A stretch of 64,000 bases of DNA, from contig CAWBVU010000006.1 of NCBI GenBank assembly GCA_963792405.1, positions 930,001 to 994,000 of the forward strand, read 5' to 3'. The translations under genes were made by a program, and so were the position numbers. The notes beneath the pieces are model-generated. The model saw only the letters and a list, made by a program, of their open reading frames with translations. It did not search any database and was not told the DNA's origin. Shown in pieces: positions 1 to 8,650 of this stretch. The stretch's first letter is position 1; each line of letters starts with the position of its first letter. The stretch is from SZUA-442 sp963792405 (lineage in GTDB: Bacteria; Actinomycetota; Acidimicrobiia; Spongiisociales; UBA5794).

Positions 1-477
1 GAGGTTGACGACCTCGCGCTCGCGCGGGGTGAGCCTGCTGAGCTCAGACTCGACCACGATGTCGTCGTCGATGTCCAGGAAGTATGCGGCGACCTCCTTG
101 GACACGGGTCGGCCGCCATCGAGCGCTCGCCGGAGCATCTCGATGAGCACCTCTCTGTGCGTCGTCTTCGTGATGTACCCATCGACCCCTGCGTCCATCA
201 TCGCCCGGACGTCGTCCTTGGCGAGCGACACGGTGAAGGCGACCAGGCGCGAGGCGATGTCGCGTTGCCTCAGTTCCTCGACGACGTGGGCGCCGCCGCC
301 ACCGGGGAGGCGTACGTCGACGAGGACGAGGTCGGGCACGCGCTCGATCGCCAACTCGATGGCTGACTGGGCGTTGTCGGCTTCGCCGATGATCTCGAAC
401 TGCTCGGAGAGAAGAGTCCGCGTACCCACCCTGACCACGTCGTGGTCGTCAACGAGCAGGATCGTCGGCAGGCCCAT
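1..477 (-). CDS. NarL/LuxR-type response regulator (3' part outside window)
   Basis: The visible 159 residues form a receiver domain. Acidic pocket residues are D10/D11, the phospho-acceptor is D54 (VLVDVRLP), the conserved Thr is T82 and the conserved Lys is K104 (GYITK). After a linker the LuxR helix-turn-helix begins (LTPREREVV, about residue 149) and is cut by the window edge. The ATG at 475-477 overlaps the TGA of the upstream histidine kinase (ATGA), so the two are translationally coupled and very probably form a cognate two-component pair. The regulated genes are not visible. A family-typical length would be about 210 residues, so about 50 residues are missing. Confidence 0.93.
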   Translation of the reverse strand, partial: MGLPTILLVDDHDVVRVGTRTLLSEQFEIIGEADNAQSAIELAIERVPDLVLVDVRLPGGGGAHVVEELRQRDIASRLVAFTVSLAKDDVRAMMDAGVDGYITKTTHREVLIEMLRRALDGGRPVSKEVAAYFLDIDDDIVVESELSRLTPREREVVNL

Positions 478-1610
478 CACGGGACCTCGACCCACATCGT
501 GCACTCGGTGCCACGCTCCGGGGAGGAATCGATGGCGACACTCCCCCCGACCGACCGGAGACGGTCGACGAAGCGGCCGATGCCGCGATCGGGCGACACC
601 TTGGCACTGTCGAAGCCCCGACCCCTGTCCCTGACATGGACGACGACGCGCCCATCGACGATGTGTTCGGAGAACAGCTCGATCTCGCTCACTCCGGAGT
701 GCGCGGCGGCGTTGAGCATGGCCTCCCTTGCCGCCTCGACCAGCGTGGACAGTCCGGGGGTCATGTCGGTGTCGAACCTGACGACAGCATCGATCTCGAC
801 GGGGTACATCGCCGCCACCTCGTCCCTTATGGATAGGATCGCCACCCGGAAGCTCTGGTCGTGGGCGGACTGGAGCGTTGCGATCGCCCTACGCAGCTCC
901 CGCTCCTGCTGGCGTGCGAGGTACCTCGTCCTGGTCGGGTCGTCCGCCTGGATCTGGATCGCATGGAGCGTCTGGAGGAGGGTGTCGTGGATCTGGTCCG
1001 CGAGGCGCTCACGCTCCTCCCTTCGCGCGGCTTCCGCTTGTTCGCGCTCGAGTGCGGCGACGGCGACTCGTCGCTCGCGGTCCGACCGGCGCAGCGAGTC
1101 GACCGTCACCCCGAGGATGAACGCGAAGATCCCGAAGCCGATGCTTCCCAGTGCGGGGACGGTTCCCTTGCCTTCGATGACGTGGACGATCACCTGCTCG
1201 GCGATGAGCGCCCCTGCCGCGGCCAGCGCAGCGAGGGTGCCCCCCACGTACGCAGCGACCATGAGCCACGACAGGAGGTAGCCGCCATGGAAGAAATCCT
1301 CAGCGCCCGCGATCGTGGACGCTGCGCCGATCAGGAGGCAGACGGCCCCGTCCATTGCAAAGAACCACCAGGAGCCCAGCTGGGTCGTCCGGTAGGCCAC
1401 GACCACCGTCACGACCATCCACACCGTCGCCAGGACCTCGGCGGCGACGGTCACCCCGACGCTCGCGCCCTCATCGCTCGCGAGCGTCGTCGCGACGAGG
1501 AGCGTCATCCAGACCCACGACAGCACGCGGAAGCCGACGACGAGACGCTTCAGCGTGGCATCGAGATCGGTGCCCGGCTCCGGCCTGCTGAACCAGTGGG
1601 TACCCCCCAT
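477..1610 (-). CDS. NarL-partner sensor histidine kinase (HisKA_3 type)
   Basis: This 377-residue membrane kinase would phosphorylate the response regulator that overlaps its stop codon. The N-terminal 170 residues hold several hydrophobic segments (about 30-42, 52-72, 84-102, 111-137, 155-170) with no extracytoplasmic sensor domain. A short charged coiled segment leads to the HisKA_3 H-box, with phospho-acceptor H208 in ADQIHDTLLQ. The HATPase domain follows with an N-box (EAMLNAAAHS) and a G-box (DRGRGFD). The frame stays open upstream to 2006, but that part overlaps the Gly-rich tail of the DUF2207 gene and looks non-coding. The ATG at 1610 is chosen because a minus-strand TAGGTT (1623-1618) lies 7 nt upstream, as at other likely leaderless genes here. 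Confidence 0.9.
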   Translation of the reverse strand: MGGTHWFSRPEPGTDLDATLKRLVVGFRVLSWVWMTLLVATTLASDEGASVGVTVAAEVLATVWMVVTVVVAYRTTQLGSWWFFAMDGAVCLLIGAASTIAGAEDFFHGGYLLSWLMVAAYVGGTLAALAAAGALIAEQVIVHVIEGKGTVPALGSIGFGIFAFILGVTVDSLRRSDRERRVAVAALEREQAEAARREERERLADQIHDTLLQTLHAIQIQADDPTRTRYLARQQERELRRAIATLQSAHDQSFRVAILSIRDEVAAMYPVEIDAVVRFDTDMTPGLSTLVEAAREAMLNAAAHSGVSEIELFSEHIVDGRVVVHVRDRGRGFDSAKVSPDRGIGRFVDRLRSVGGSVAIDSSPERGTECTMWVEVP

Positions 1611-1657
1611 TGGCGAGAACCTAGCAACATCGACGGTTGGCGTCCCGCGGAAGGGTC

Positions 1658-3574
1658 CTACCAGGCCCCGCCGCCTCCTCCACCGCCGCCGCCACCGCCG
1701 CCGCCGCTGAACCCTCCTCCTCCGCCACTCGACGAAGGGGGCGTGAAGGCACCGGACAGCGCGGAGCCGATCCCTGCGAAGGCGTTCTCCGTGTGGCCGC
1801 CCGTGTAGCCGTAGTTCCCGTACCAGTAGATCGACGAGGACGATTCGAGCTCGGGCGGCGCATGCAGGCGCGCCTGCTCCAGCACCTCGGTGGCCACCCC
1901 GAACCCGATCGCGTACACGAGGAAGCGGTCCCACAGCTCGAGCGAGATCGCAGGAGCGTCCTCGAGCCGTGAGAAGTCGGCCAAGTACCGCCTGAATGCC
2001 TCCCACCGTGCCGCCTCCAGGGCTCCTGAGGCGGTTCGTCTCACCCTGACCCGCCGAAACGCCAGCACCGCAGCGAGGAGCAGCGTCCCAATGACCATGC
2101 CCACGATGATCAGCGTCGCCATGGCCACTCCGCCCGGTCGATCACCGAAGGCCCTCGGCACCACGAGCCACACTCCCACGGTGAGAAGTGCCGCCGCGAC
2201 GACCGTGAGCACCGAGGCGGCGTTGCCGGAGGTGTCGAGCATGTGTGATCGCTTCACCGCGTCCACGACGTTCTCCTGGAATGCGTCATAGGTCGTGGCG
2301 TTGGCCGATGCCTCATCACGGATTCGGTCCCGGAACTCGGTGAGGGGTTGGGGACCCTCGTCGAGAACCCGCTTGACCACGGTCATGACGGACTGCTCGA
2401 AGTCCCTGAGGCCGGTGCGTGTCGCACCGAGGCTCAGCTCGAGGTCGCTGATCGTCTCCCTGCGAAGACCTCCCCACGTGCGGCGCTCGACCTGGGTCGG
2501 GGCCGCGTCGATCGCTCCCTGGCGGATGAGGTCGAACAGGGTGGCAGTGAACTCCCGTTCCGTGACCTTCCCCTGCGAGAGGAGCGCACCGACCTCCGCA
2601 GGCGTGAGATCCGTGGGAGGCTCCTGCTCGTACTCCCTGTCGTACTCGACCCTCGGTTCCCTGCCGTAGCGCAGGTACGTCGCGGTGCCGAGGCCGACCC
2701 CGATCGCCAGGAGGGCGACGGCACCGATGATGAGCCCAGTGCGTCCCGCAGCTGCCGCCGCATCGAGCTCCTCGGCGAATGCGATCTCCTCCGCCCGAAT
2801 CGCCTCGAGGCCGTCACCGGCCGCACGGCGCGTACCGCCCGTGGCGCCAAGCAGCGCCGTCGGGAAGGTCGTCCGAAGCTCGACCCACGTCTCGGAGGGG
2901 ATGTCAGATGCCTCGAGGGACGGGGAGATGCCATCGTTCCCCAACGATGTCGACCCATCCACCGAGTAGGGATGTCCCCAGACCTGGACGTCGCCATCCC
3001 GTGCCCCTGCGGGAACGTGGATTCGGGCCGTCAGCCGGTCGACGCCGACGGGCCATTGATCTCCCCATACCTGGAGGTTGACGTCGACCACGTCGTCGTA
3101 CGCGGTGGCGACACCGACCATCGTGTAGGCGATGGAGAAGGTGCGGAGGGCATCGGTGGCGTCGTAGTGCCACACGACGCGGACGATCCCGGAGCGCTCC
3201 TCGACCCCATACGTTCCCGCCGGTGATGAGCAACCCAGTTCGGTGCAGCCGCCGAGCCGATACGCGCCCGATTCGTCGCTCACACGGACGTCCGCGATCG
3301 ACTCCCCCTGCCTCAGCCGGATGTCGCGGTAAGCGCCTGAGAAGGACCCATCGAACGCGTAGGTGATCGCCTCGGTGACGGCGAGGGCACCATCGTTGTC
3401 GACGATGACGTCGACGTCCGCCGCGGCGATCCAATACGACTTCGCGATCGCCGCCGATGGGAACGCGACCGCGGCGACGACCACGATCAGGAGGGCGAGC
3501 CGGACGGCGAGGCGAACCCTGGGCGACACCCTAGAAGGAGACGTCCGGGGCGGTGTCGGCGAGATCGGGGGCAT
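1658..3574 (-). CDS. DUF2207 family membrane protein
   Basis: Up to 638 residues. An N-terminal signal/transmembrane segment (about 24-43) is followed by a large extracytoplasmic beta-rich domain of the DUF2207 type (YWIAAADVDVIV, then the SFSGAYRDIRL region). A transmembrane helix lies near residue 240, with a cytoplasmic segment and two more helices near 455-510. The protein ends in a run of glycines (GGGGG...GAW) typical of this family. Function is unknown; DUF2207 genes often sit beside lemA, as here. The ATG at 3574 would overlap lemA by 44 nt; an in-frame GTG at 3528, just after the lemA stop, is an alternative start. Neither has a strong Shine-Dalgarno sequence. Confidence 0.88.
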   Translation of the reverse strand: MPPISPTPPRTSPSRVSPRVRLAVRLALLIVVVAAVAFPSAAIAKSYWIAAADVDVIVDNDGALAVTEAITYAFDGSFSGAYRDIRLRQGESIADVRVSDESGAYRLGGCTELGCSSPAGTYGVEERSGIVRVVWHYDATDALRTFSIAYTMVGVATAYDDVVDVNLQVWGDQWPVGVDRLTARIHVPAGARDGDVQVWGHPYSVDGSTSLGNDGISPSLEASDIPSETWVELRTTFPTALLGATGGTRRAAGDGLEAIRAEEIAFAEELDAAAAAGRTGLIIGAVALLAIGVGLGTATYLRYGREPRVEYDREYEQEPPTDLTPAEVGALLSQGKVTEREFTATLFDLIRQGAIDAAPTQVERRTWGGLRRETISDLELSLGATRTGLRDFEQSVMTVVKRVLDEGPQPLTEFRDRIRDEASANATTYDAFQENVVDAVKRSHMLDTSGNAASVLTVVAAALLTVGVWLVVPRAFGDRPGGVAMATLIIVGMVIGTLLLAAVLAFRRVRVRRTASGALEAARWEAFRRYLADFSRLEDAPAISLELWDRFLVYAIGFGVATEVLEQARLHAPPELESSSSIYWYGNYGYTGGHTENAFAGIGSALSGAFTPPSSSGGGGGFSGGGGGGGGGGGGGAW

Positions 3575-4082
3575 CGTACGTCTCGCGAGCGGTGAAGCCG
3601 GTCATCGATGCCACGATGTTCGTCGGCACCTGCTGCACCGTCGTGTTGTAGGTCAGGACGGTGTCGTTGTAGATCTGGCGCGCCACCGCGATCTTGTTCT
3701 CCGTGTCCGTGAGGTCGCCCTGGAGCCCCGTGAAGTTCTCCGATGCCCTCAGTTCCGGGTATGCCTCGGCGACGGCGAAGAGCTGACGAAGGGCCGCGGT
3801 GAGGAACGTATCCGCCTCTGCCTGTTCAGCCGGTCCCCTCGCCTGTCCCGACATCGAGCGTGCCTCCGCGACCTGGGCGAAGGTCGTGCTCTCATGCGAC
3901 GCATAGCCCTTGACGGTCTCGACCAGGTTCGGGACGAGGTCGTAGCGGCGCTGGAGCTGCACCTCCACCTGGCCCCATGCGTTGTCCACTCGGTTGCGCT
4001 GCTTCACGAGGCGGTTGTAGATCGCCGCGACCACGATGGCGAGCACGACCACGAGGACGATGATTCCGATGATCCACGGCAT
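3531..4082 (-). CDS. lemA: LemA family protein
   Basis: 183 residues, the usual LemA length. A single N-terminal transmembrane helix (about residues 3-22) is followed by the characteristic NRVDNAWGQVEVQLQRR / YDLVPNLVETVKGYA signature and a long helical domain (ENFTGLQGDLTDTENKIAVAR). LemA proteins are membrane-anchored with an unclear biochemical role. The ATG at 4082 was chosen over far-upstream starts because the transmembrane helix begins there and a minus-strand TACGAT (4094-4089) lies 6 nt upstream, consistent with a leaderless transcript. It heads a likely operon with the DUF2207 protein and then the two-component pair. Confidence 0.93.
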   Translation of the reverse strand: MPWIIGIIVLVVVLAIVVAAIYNRLVKQRNRVDNAWGQVEVQLQRRYDLVPNLVETVKGYASHESTTFAQVAEARSMSGQARGPAEQAEADTFLTAALRQLFAVAEAYPELRASENFTGLQGDLTDTENKIAVARQIYNDTVLTYNTTVQQVPTNIVASMTGFTARETYDAPDLADTAPDVSF

Positions 4083-4230
4083 CGCGCCATCGTAGCGACG
4101 GTGGCGTGCGCGTGCCGATCGACCCGCAGGACGGGACGGGACCACCGGGCCGTGCGTCGGGCGACCCGTCCTCACGGTCGCCGGGCTCGCTGCAGGTAGC
4201 ATGCGGTGGGCCGACCAGAAGGGAGCCCTG

Positions 4231-4662
4231 ATGAGCCACGACATCATCGTCGTCGCGTCCGATCTCTCCGCCGCATCGGACCGAGTCGTCCGCACTGCGG
4301 GAGAGCTGGCGTCGGCGCTGGAGGCGAGGATCGTCGCCGTCCATGTGTTGACGGATGCCCGGCTGAAGGAACTCCAGGAGACCCTTCCCCACGAGAGCAT
4401 GTCCGTCGACGCTGTCCTCGACCGCCTCCGGTTGGACCTCGATGAGCAGCTTCTCCGCGAAACACACGGCATCGAGACCTCGACCGAGATCGTCATCGGG
4501 CACGAAGCCCCGAACGTCCTCGCGATCGCCAGCGACCGGAATGCAGATCTCCTCGTCATCGGCATCCGCAATCGGTCGCGCATCGGCAAGCTGATCACCG
4601 GGAGTGTCACCCAGGAGCTTCTGCTGGACTCGACTTGCCCGGTGGTCGCGGTGCCCACCTGA
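4231..4662 (+). CDS. Universal stress protein (UspA family)
   Basis: 143 residues covering one complete Usp domain: an N-terminal DIIVVASDLSAASD strand-loop and the C-terminal ATP-binding pattern (VIGIRNRSRIGKLITGSVTQEL, a G-2x-G-9x-G-S/T-type motif). Usp proteins are cytoplasmic stress-linked proteins, often ATP-binding. The ATG at 4231 is preferred over an in-frame ATG at 4201 because AGAAGGGAG lies just upstream and homology begins at SHDIIV. It stands alone between the divergent lemA operon and the pyrimidine operon. Confidence 0.92.
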   Translation: MSHDIIVVASDLSAASDRVVRTAGELASALEARIVAVHVLTDARLKELQETLPHESMSVDAVLDRLRLDLDEQLLRETHGIETSTEIVIGHEAPNVLAIASDRNADLLVIGIRNRSRIGKLITGSVTQELLLDSTCPVVAVPT

Positions 4663-4711
4663 GCCGTGCCGACGCAGCGATCACCAATGTGAGAGATCCA
4701 GCGGATGGCGC

Positions 4712-4728
4712 ACCGCGGGGGCCGCGGT
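4712..4728. terminator. Short G/C hairpin after the usp gene
   Basis: ACCGCGG / CCGCGGT form a perfect 7-bp stem with a GGG loop, 50 nt after the usp stop. No T-run follows, so it would be at best a weak or Rho-assisted terminator. It sits just upstream of the first palindrome at 4733. Confidence 0.35.
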
Positions 4729-4732
4729 CCAC

Positions 4733-4745
4733 CTGCGAATCGCAG
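4733..4745. promoter_or_regulatory. Palindromic operator candidate 1 (CTGCGAATCGCAG)
   Basis: A 6-bp perfect inverted repeat around one central base, CTGCGA-A-TCGCAG, with AC following. An almost identical element starts 94 bp downstream. Both lie in the 354-nt gene-free stretch before the pyrimidine-degradation operon, so a dimeric repressor or activator site is inferred. No regulator gene is adjacent. Confidence 0.5.
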
Positions 4746-4826
4746 ACCGGCATGATTTCCCGCGTCACCGGTCGTCCGGGCTGAAGTCCCGACTCGCGCG
4801 CACAGAGCAGCAAGCCCTCGGGATGC

Positions 4827-4839
4827 CTGCGAGTCGCAG
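4827..4839. promoter_or_regulatory. Palindromic operator candidate 2 (CTGCGAGTCGCAG)
   Basis: Second copy of the 13-bp palindrome: it differs from the first only in the central base and has the same flanks (C before, AC after). The 94-bp start-to-start distance is close to nine helical turns, which would suit cooperative binding or looping. It lies about 110 bp upstream of the probable -10 at 4948. Confidence 0.5.
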
Positions 4840-4947
4840 ACGTCCACCACCATGTGCGGAACCATTTCCGGCGGAACACGTCGCCGTCGACAACTGTGGA
4901 TCTCGTCGAGTCTGCCCATCAACCCGACGGGCGGGAAGGTGCGGAGC

Positions 4948-4953
4948 TAGGTT
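4948..4953 (+). promoter_or_regulatory. Probable -10 box of the pyrimidine operon (TAGGTT)
   Basis: TAGGTT matches the TAnnnT pattern seen before many genes here. Transcription would start near 4960 and give a leader of about 57 nt that contains the AAGAGGAGAG ribosome-binding site before the GTG at 5017. Confidence 0.45.
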
Positions 4954-5016
4954 GACTGGACATGAGCGCGCCGATCCGCTCACATACCTGTCTACGCCGA
5001 CAAGAGGAGAGTCATC

Positions 5017-5859
5017 GTGGCCAACGTCGTGAGAGCCGCCATCGTCCAGACCGAGTGGACGGGTGACAAGGAGTCGATGATCGAGCGGAACGAGGCATAT
5101 GCCCGCAGCGCAGCGGAACAGGGAGCGCAAGTCATGTGCTTCCAGGAGCTCTTCTACGGACCGTACTTCTGCCAGGTGCAGGAGAACGAGCACTTCGAGT
5201 ATGCCGAGCCGATCCCCGACGGTCCGACGACGACGAGGATGCAGGCCCTCGCCCGCGAGACAGGAATGGTCCTCGTCGTTCCGATCTTCGAGAAGGAGGA
5301 CGACGGCGTCTTCTACAACACGGCAGCCGTCATCGATGCTGACGGGTCGTACCTCGGCAAGTACCGCAAGCAGCACATCCCGCACGTCAAGGGCTTCTGG
5401 GAGAAGTTCTACTTCCGGCCCGGGAACGGCGGCTATCCGGTGTTCGACACCGCCGTCGGACGGATCGGCGTGTACATCTGCTACGACCGCCACTTCCCGG
5501 AGGGCTGGAGGGCCTTGGGCCTCAACGGCGCCAAGATCGTCTTCAACCCATCGGCCACGAGCAGGGGGCTGTCGATGTATCTGTGGAACCTCGAGCAACC
5601 CGCCGCCGCGGTCGCCAACGAGTACTACATCGGCGCCATCAACAGGGTCGGCACCGAGCCCTACGGTGACAACGACTTCTACGGGTCGTCCTACTTCGTC
5701 GATCCCAGGGGCCAGTTCGTGGGGGACCAGGCCTCCGACACCGACGAGGAGCTCGTGATCAGGGACCTCGACCTCGACCTGATCGACGAGGTGCGAAAGC
5801 AGTGGGCGTTCTACCGAGACCGCAGACCCGACGCGTACGACGACCTCGTCGCTCCCTGA
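5017..5859 (+). CDS. Beta-ureidopropionase / N-carbamoyl amidohydrolase (nitrilase superfamily)
   Basis: 280 residues of the carbon-nitrogen hydrolase fold with the catalytic triad visible: E44 (CFQELFYG), K118 (KYRKQHIPH) and C155 (YICYDRHFPE). The closest families are N-carbamoyl-beta-alanine amidase and N-carbamoylputrescine amidase. The neighbouring dihydropyrimidinase and aminotransferase favour the first: hydrolysis of N-carbamoyl-beta-alanine to beta-alanine, CO2 and ammonia, in the cytoplasm. The GTG start has a clear AAGAGGAGAG site 6-8 nt upstream. It is the first gene of a four-gene operon; the next ATG follows after 1 nt. Confidence 0.9.
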   Translation: MANVVRAAIVQTEWTGDKESMIERNEAYARSAAEQGAQVMCFQELFYGPYFCQVQENEHFEYAEPIPDGPTTTRMQALARETGMVLVVPIFEKEDDGVFYNTAAVIDADGSYLGKYRKQHIPHVKGFWEKFYFRPGNGGYPVFDTAVGRIGVYICYDRHFPEGWRALGLNGAKIVFNPSATSRGLSMYLWNLEQPAAAVANEYYIGAINRVGTEPYGDNDFYGSSYFVDPRGQFVGDQASDTDEELVIRDLDLDLIDEVRKQWAFYRDRRPDAYDDLVAP

Positions 5860-5860
5860 C

Positions 5861-7153
5861 ATGGGACACCACGAAGAGCTCCTGAGGCGGCACCGGGCGG
5901 TCCTCCCGTCGTGGATCGCGTTGTACTACGACGAACCGATCTCGATCGTCGAGGGCGAGGGACGCCACGTCGTCGACGCCGAGGGCAACCGATACCTCGA
6001 CATGTTCGGTGGCATCCTGACGACGATGACCGGGTACAGGGTCCCGGAGGTTGTGGAGGCGATCCGCGAGCAGGCGGGCAGGATGCTGCACACCTCGACG
6101 CTGTACCTGATCGAGTCCCAGATCGAGCTGGCGGAACGCATCGCGGCCCTGTCGGGAATTCCCGACGCGAAGGTGTTCTTCACGAACTCCGGCACAGAGG
6201 CGAACGATGCCGCCCTGATGATGTCGACCCAGTACCGGAAGTCGAACCAGGTCCTCGCGATGCGCAACAGCTACCACGGCAAGTCGCACTCGGCGGTCGC
6301 CGTCACGGGGAACAGGGCGTGGAGCGCGACGCAGCTCACGCCGTTCCACACGGTGTACGTGCAGTCCGGGTACCGGTATCGGAGTCCGTTCAAGGACCTC
6401 GACGATGCGTCATACATCGAGGCGTGCAAGGACGACCTTCGGGATCTGCTGCGGGTCGCGGTGTCAGGGCAGGTTGCGTGCCTGATCGCGGAGCCGATCC
6501 AGGGCGTCGGTGGTTTCGCCACGCCACCGGACGGGTTCTACGGCGGCCTCGAGGAGGTGCTCGACGAACAGGGGATCCTCTTCATCTCCGATGAGGTCCA
6601 GACGGGGTGGGGGCGCACCGGTGAGCACTTCTGGGGATACCAGGCGCACGGCGTCACACCGGACCTGATCACGTTCGCGAAGGGGCTCGGGAACGGTGTC
6701 GCGATCGCCGGTGTCGTAGGTAGGGCCGACATCATCGACGCGATCCCCGCGAACTCGATCTCGACGTTCGGCGGGAACCCGCTCGCCACCACGGCCGCGC
6801 TCGCGAACCTCGACTACCTGATCAGGAACGATCTGCAGACGAACGCCCGCAAGGTGGGTGGTCAGCTGCGCATTGATCTGGATCGTCTCGCCGAGGAGGT
6901 TCCCAACATCGGTGACGTCAGGGGCAAGGGCCTCATGCTCGGCGTCGAGTTCGTCGTCCCCCGCACGACCGATGCCGACGTTGCGACCACGAAACAGGTG
7001 ATGGAGGCAGCCAGGCGGCGGGGTCTCCTGATCGGGTCGGGAGGACTCCACGGCAACGTGCTGCGAATCGCGCCACCCCTGTCGATCACGTCCGAGGAGG
7101 CGGCGGATGGCTTTCGGATGCTCTCGGACGCAGTCCACGAGGTGGTCGATTGA
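5861..7153 (+). CDS. Class III PLP aminotransferase (AGXT2-like, probable beta-alanine aminotransferase)
   Basis: 430 residues, normal for fold-type I class III transaminases. Visible motifs are the cofactor-contacting NSGTEANDAA near residue 108, ISDEVQTGWGRTG near 244-256 and the Schiff-base lysine K274 in ITFAKGLGNG. Relatives include AGXT2, which uses beta-alanine or 3-aminoisobutyrate as amino donor. In this operon it would convert beta-alanine to malonate semialdehyde, completing nitrogen recovery from dihydrouracil. A 4-aminobutyrate or alanine-glyoxylate activity cannot be excluded from sequence. Its start is 1 nt after the previous stop, and a 45-nt gap with a strong AGGAGG site precedes the next gene. 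Confidence 0.88.
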   Translation: MGHHEELLRRHRAVLPSWIALYYDEPISIVEGEGRHVVDAEGNRYLDMFGGILTTMTGYRVPEVVEAIREQAGRMLHTSTLYLIESQIELAERIAALSGIPDAKVFFTNSGTEANDAALMMSTQYRKSNQVLAMRNSYHGKSHSAVAVTGNRAWSATQLTPFHTVYVQSGYRYRSPFKDLDDASYIEACKDDLRDLLRVAVSGQVACLIAEPIQGVGGFATPPDGFYGGLEEVLDEQGILFISDEVQTGWGRTGEHFWGYQAHGVTPDLITFAKGLGNGVAIAGVVGRADIIDAIPANSISTFGGNPLATTAALANLDYLIRNDLQTNARKVGGQLRIDLDRLAEEVPNIGDVRGKGLMLGVEFVVPRTTDADVATTKQVMEAARRRGLLIGSGGLHGNVLRIAPPLSITSEEAADGFRMLSDAVHEVVD

Positions 7154-7198
7154 CCAACGGCTCAAACCCGACCCGCAGGCCCAGGAGGTAAGGCGCAC

Positions 7199-8650
7199 AT
7201 GTCAAGGATGCTCATCGAAGGCGGCACCGTGGTCACGGCGACCGAGATCATGGAGGCTGACGTCCTGATCGACGCGGGCAAGGTCGTCGCCCTCTACGCC
7301 AGGGGCGGGGAGGGACTCGCTGCGGCGCTCGCACGCGCCGCCCTCGAGGTCAGCGCCGAGATGGTCATCGACGCCACGGGCAAATACGTGATGCCCGGTG
7401 GCGTCGACGTGCACACGCACATGGAGCTCCCATTCGGCGGAACGTATGCGTCGGACAACTTCGAGTCGGGGACAAGGGCCGCCGCGTGGGGCGGTACGAC
7501 GACGATCATCGACTTCGCCGTCCAGACGATCGGTGAGTCCATGGTGTCGGGGTACGACCAGTGGATGGCGAAGGTCGAGGGCAACGCCGCGATCGACTAC
7601 GGATTCCACATGATCGTGTCCGATGTCAACGAGCAGACGCTCGCCGAGATGGACACGCTCATGGGTGATGGGGTGACGAGCTTCAAGCTCTTCATGGCGT
7701 ATCCCGGGGTGCTGTATTCGAACGATGGCCAGATCTTCATGGCGATGCAGAAGGCGTCCGAGAACGGCGCGATGATCATGATGCATGCCGAGAACGGCAT
7801 CGTCATCGACGTCCTCAGGGCCCAGGCCCTCGCGAGGGGTGAGACGGACCCGATCCACCATTCCGTCACCAGACCCCCCGTCACCGAGGCCGAGGCGACG
7901 CACCGTGCCATCGCCTACGCAGAGCTCGCCGGTGCGCCGCTGTACGTCGTGCACATGTCGGCGAAGGAGGCCGTCGCGGAGGTCGCTGCGGCCCGCGACC
8001 GCGGCCTCAACGTGTTCGGTGAGACGTGCCCGCAGTACCTGTACCTCGGATGGAACAACCTGAGGGAACCGGGATTCGAAGGGGCCAAGTACGTCTGCTC
8101 GACCCCGGTCCGCAACTGGGAGGAGGGGCACCAGGCGGCCATGTGGCAAGGACTCGCGACGAACGACCTCCAGGTCGTCTCGACGGACCACTGCCCGTTC
8201 TGCATGAACGACCACCCGACCCTTGGAACCCAGAAACGCCTCGGTGAGGGCGACTTCACGAAGATCCCCAACGGCCTTCCGGGTGTCGAGGAGAGGATGC
8301 AGCTGCTCTACGACGGGGCTGTGGCCGAGGGGTACCTCAACCTGAACCGGTTCGTCGAGGTCACCGCGACGACACCTGCGAAGATGTTCGGGCTCTACCC
8401 GAGGAAGGGAACGATCGCCATCGGATCAGACGCGGACATCATCATCCTCGACCCGCTCGCCACACGGACGATGTCGGTCGAACACAACCACATGGACGTC
8501 GACTACAGCTGCTACGAGGGCAAGGAGATCTCAGGCTCGATCGATGTCGTGATCTCGCGTGGAAGGGTACTCATCTCAGATGGCGAGTACCGCGGGTCTC
8601 CCGGTGATGGGGAGTACCTGTCCCGGTCGACGAGTCAGTACCTGATCTGA
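7199..8650 (+). CDS. hydA: Dihydropyrimidinase / D-hydantoinase
   Basis: 483 residues of the cyclic amidohydrolase family. The binuclear zinc site is complete: H72 and H74 (DVHTHMELPFGG), the lysine that is carbamylated, K163 (SFKLFMAYPG), H196 (MHAENG), H252 (VVHMSAKEA) and D330 (STDHCPF). It opens dihydrouracil or dihydrothymine to the N-carbamoyl beta-amino acid, the substrate of the first gene in the operon. The start has CCAGGAGGTAAGG upstream. Its TGA overlaps the ATG of the next gene (TGATG). Confidence 0.92.
   Translation: MSRMLIEGGTVVTATEIMEADVLIDAGKVVALYARGGEGLAAALARAALEVSAEMVIDATGKYVMPGGVDVHTHMELPFGGTYASDNFESGTRAAAWGGTTTIIDFAVQTIGESMVSGYDQWMAKVEGNAAIDYGFHMIVSDVNEQTLAEMDTLMGDGVTSFKLFMAYPGVLYSNDGQIFMAMQKASENGAMIMMHAENGIVIDVLRAQALARGETDPIHHSVTRPPVTEAEATHRAIAYAELAGAPLYVVHMSAKEAVAEVAAARDRGLNVFGETCPQYLYLGWNNLREPGFEGAKYVCSTPVRNWEEGHQAAMWQGLATNDLQVVSTDHCPFCMNDHPTLGTQKRLGEGDFTKIPNGLPGVEERMQLLYDGAVAEGYLNLNRFVEVTATTPAKMFGLYPRKGTIAIGSDADIIILDPLATRTMSVEHNHMDVDYSCYEGKEISGSIDVVISRGRVLISDGEYRGSPGDGEYLSRSTSQYLI

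Noticed and set aside
1681..1720. Poly-proline protein on the plus strand near 1680
   Set aside because: It is the reverse complement of the poly-glycine tail of the DUF2207 protein.
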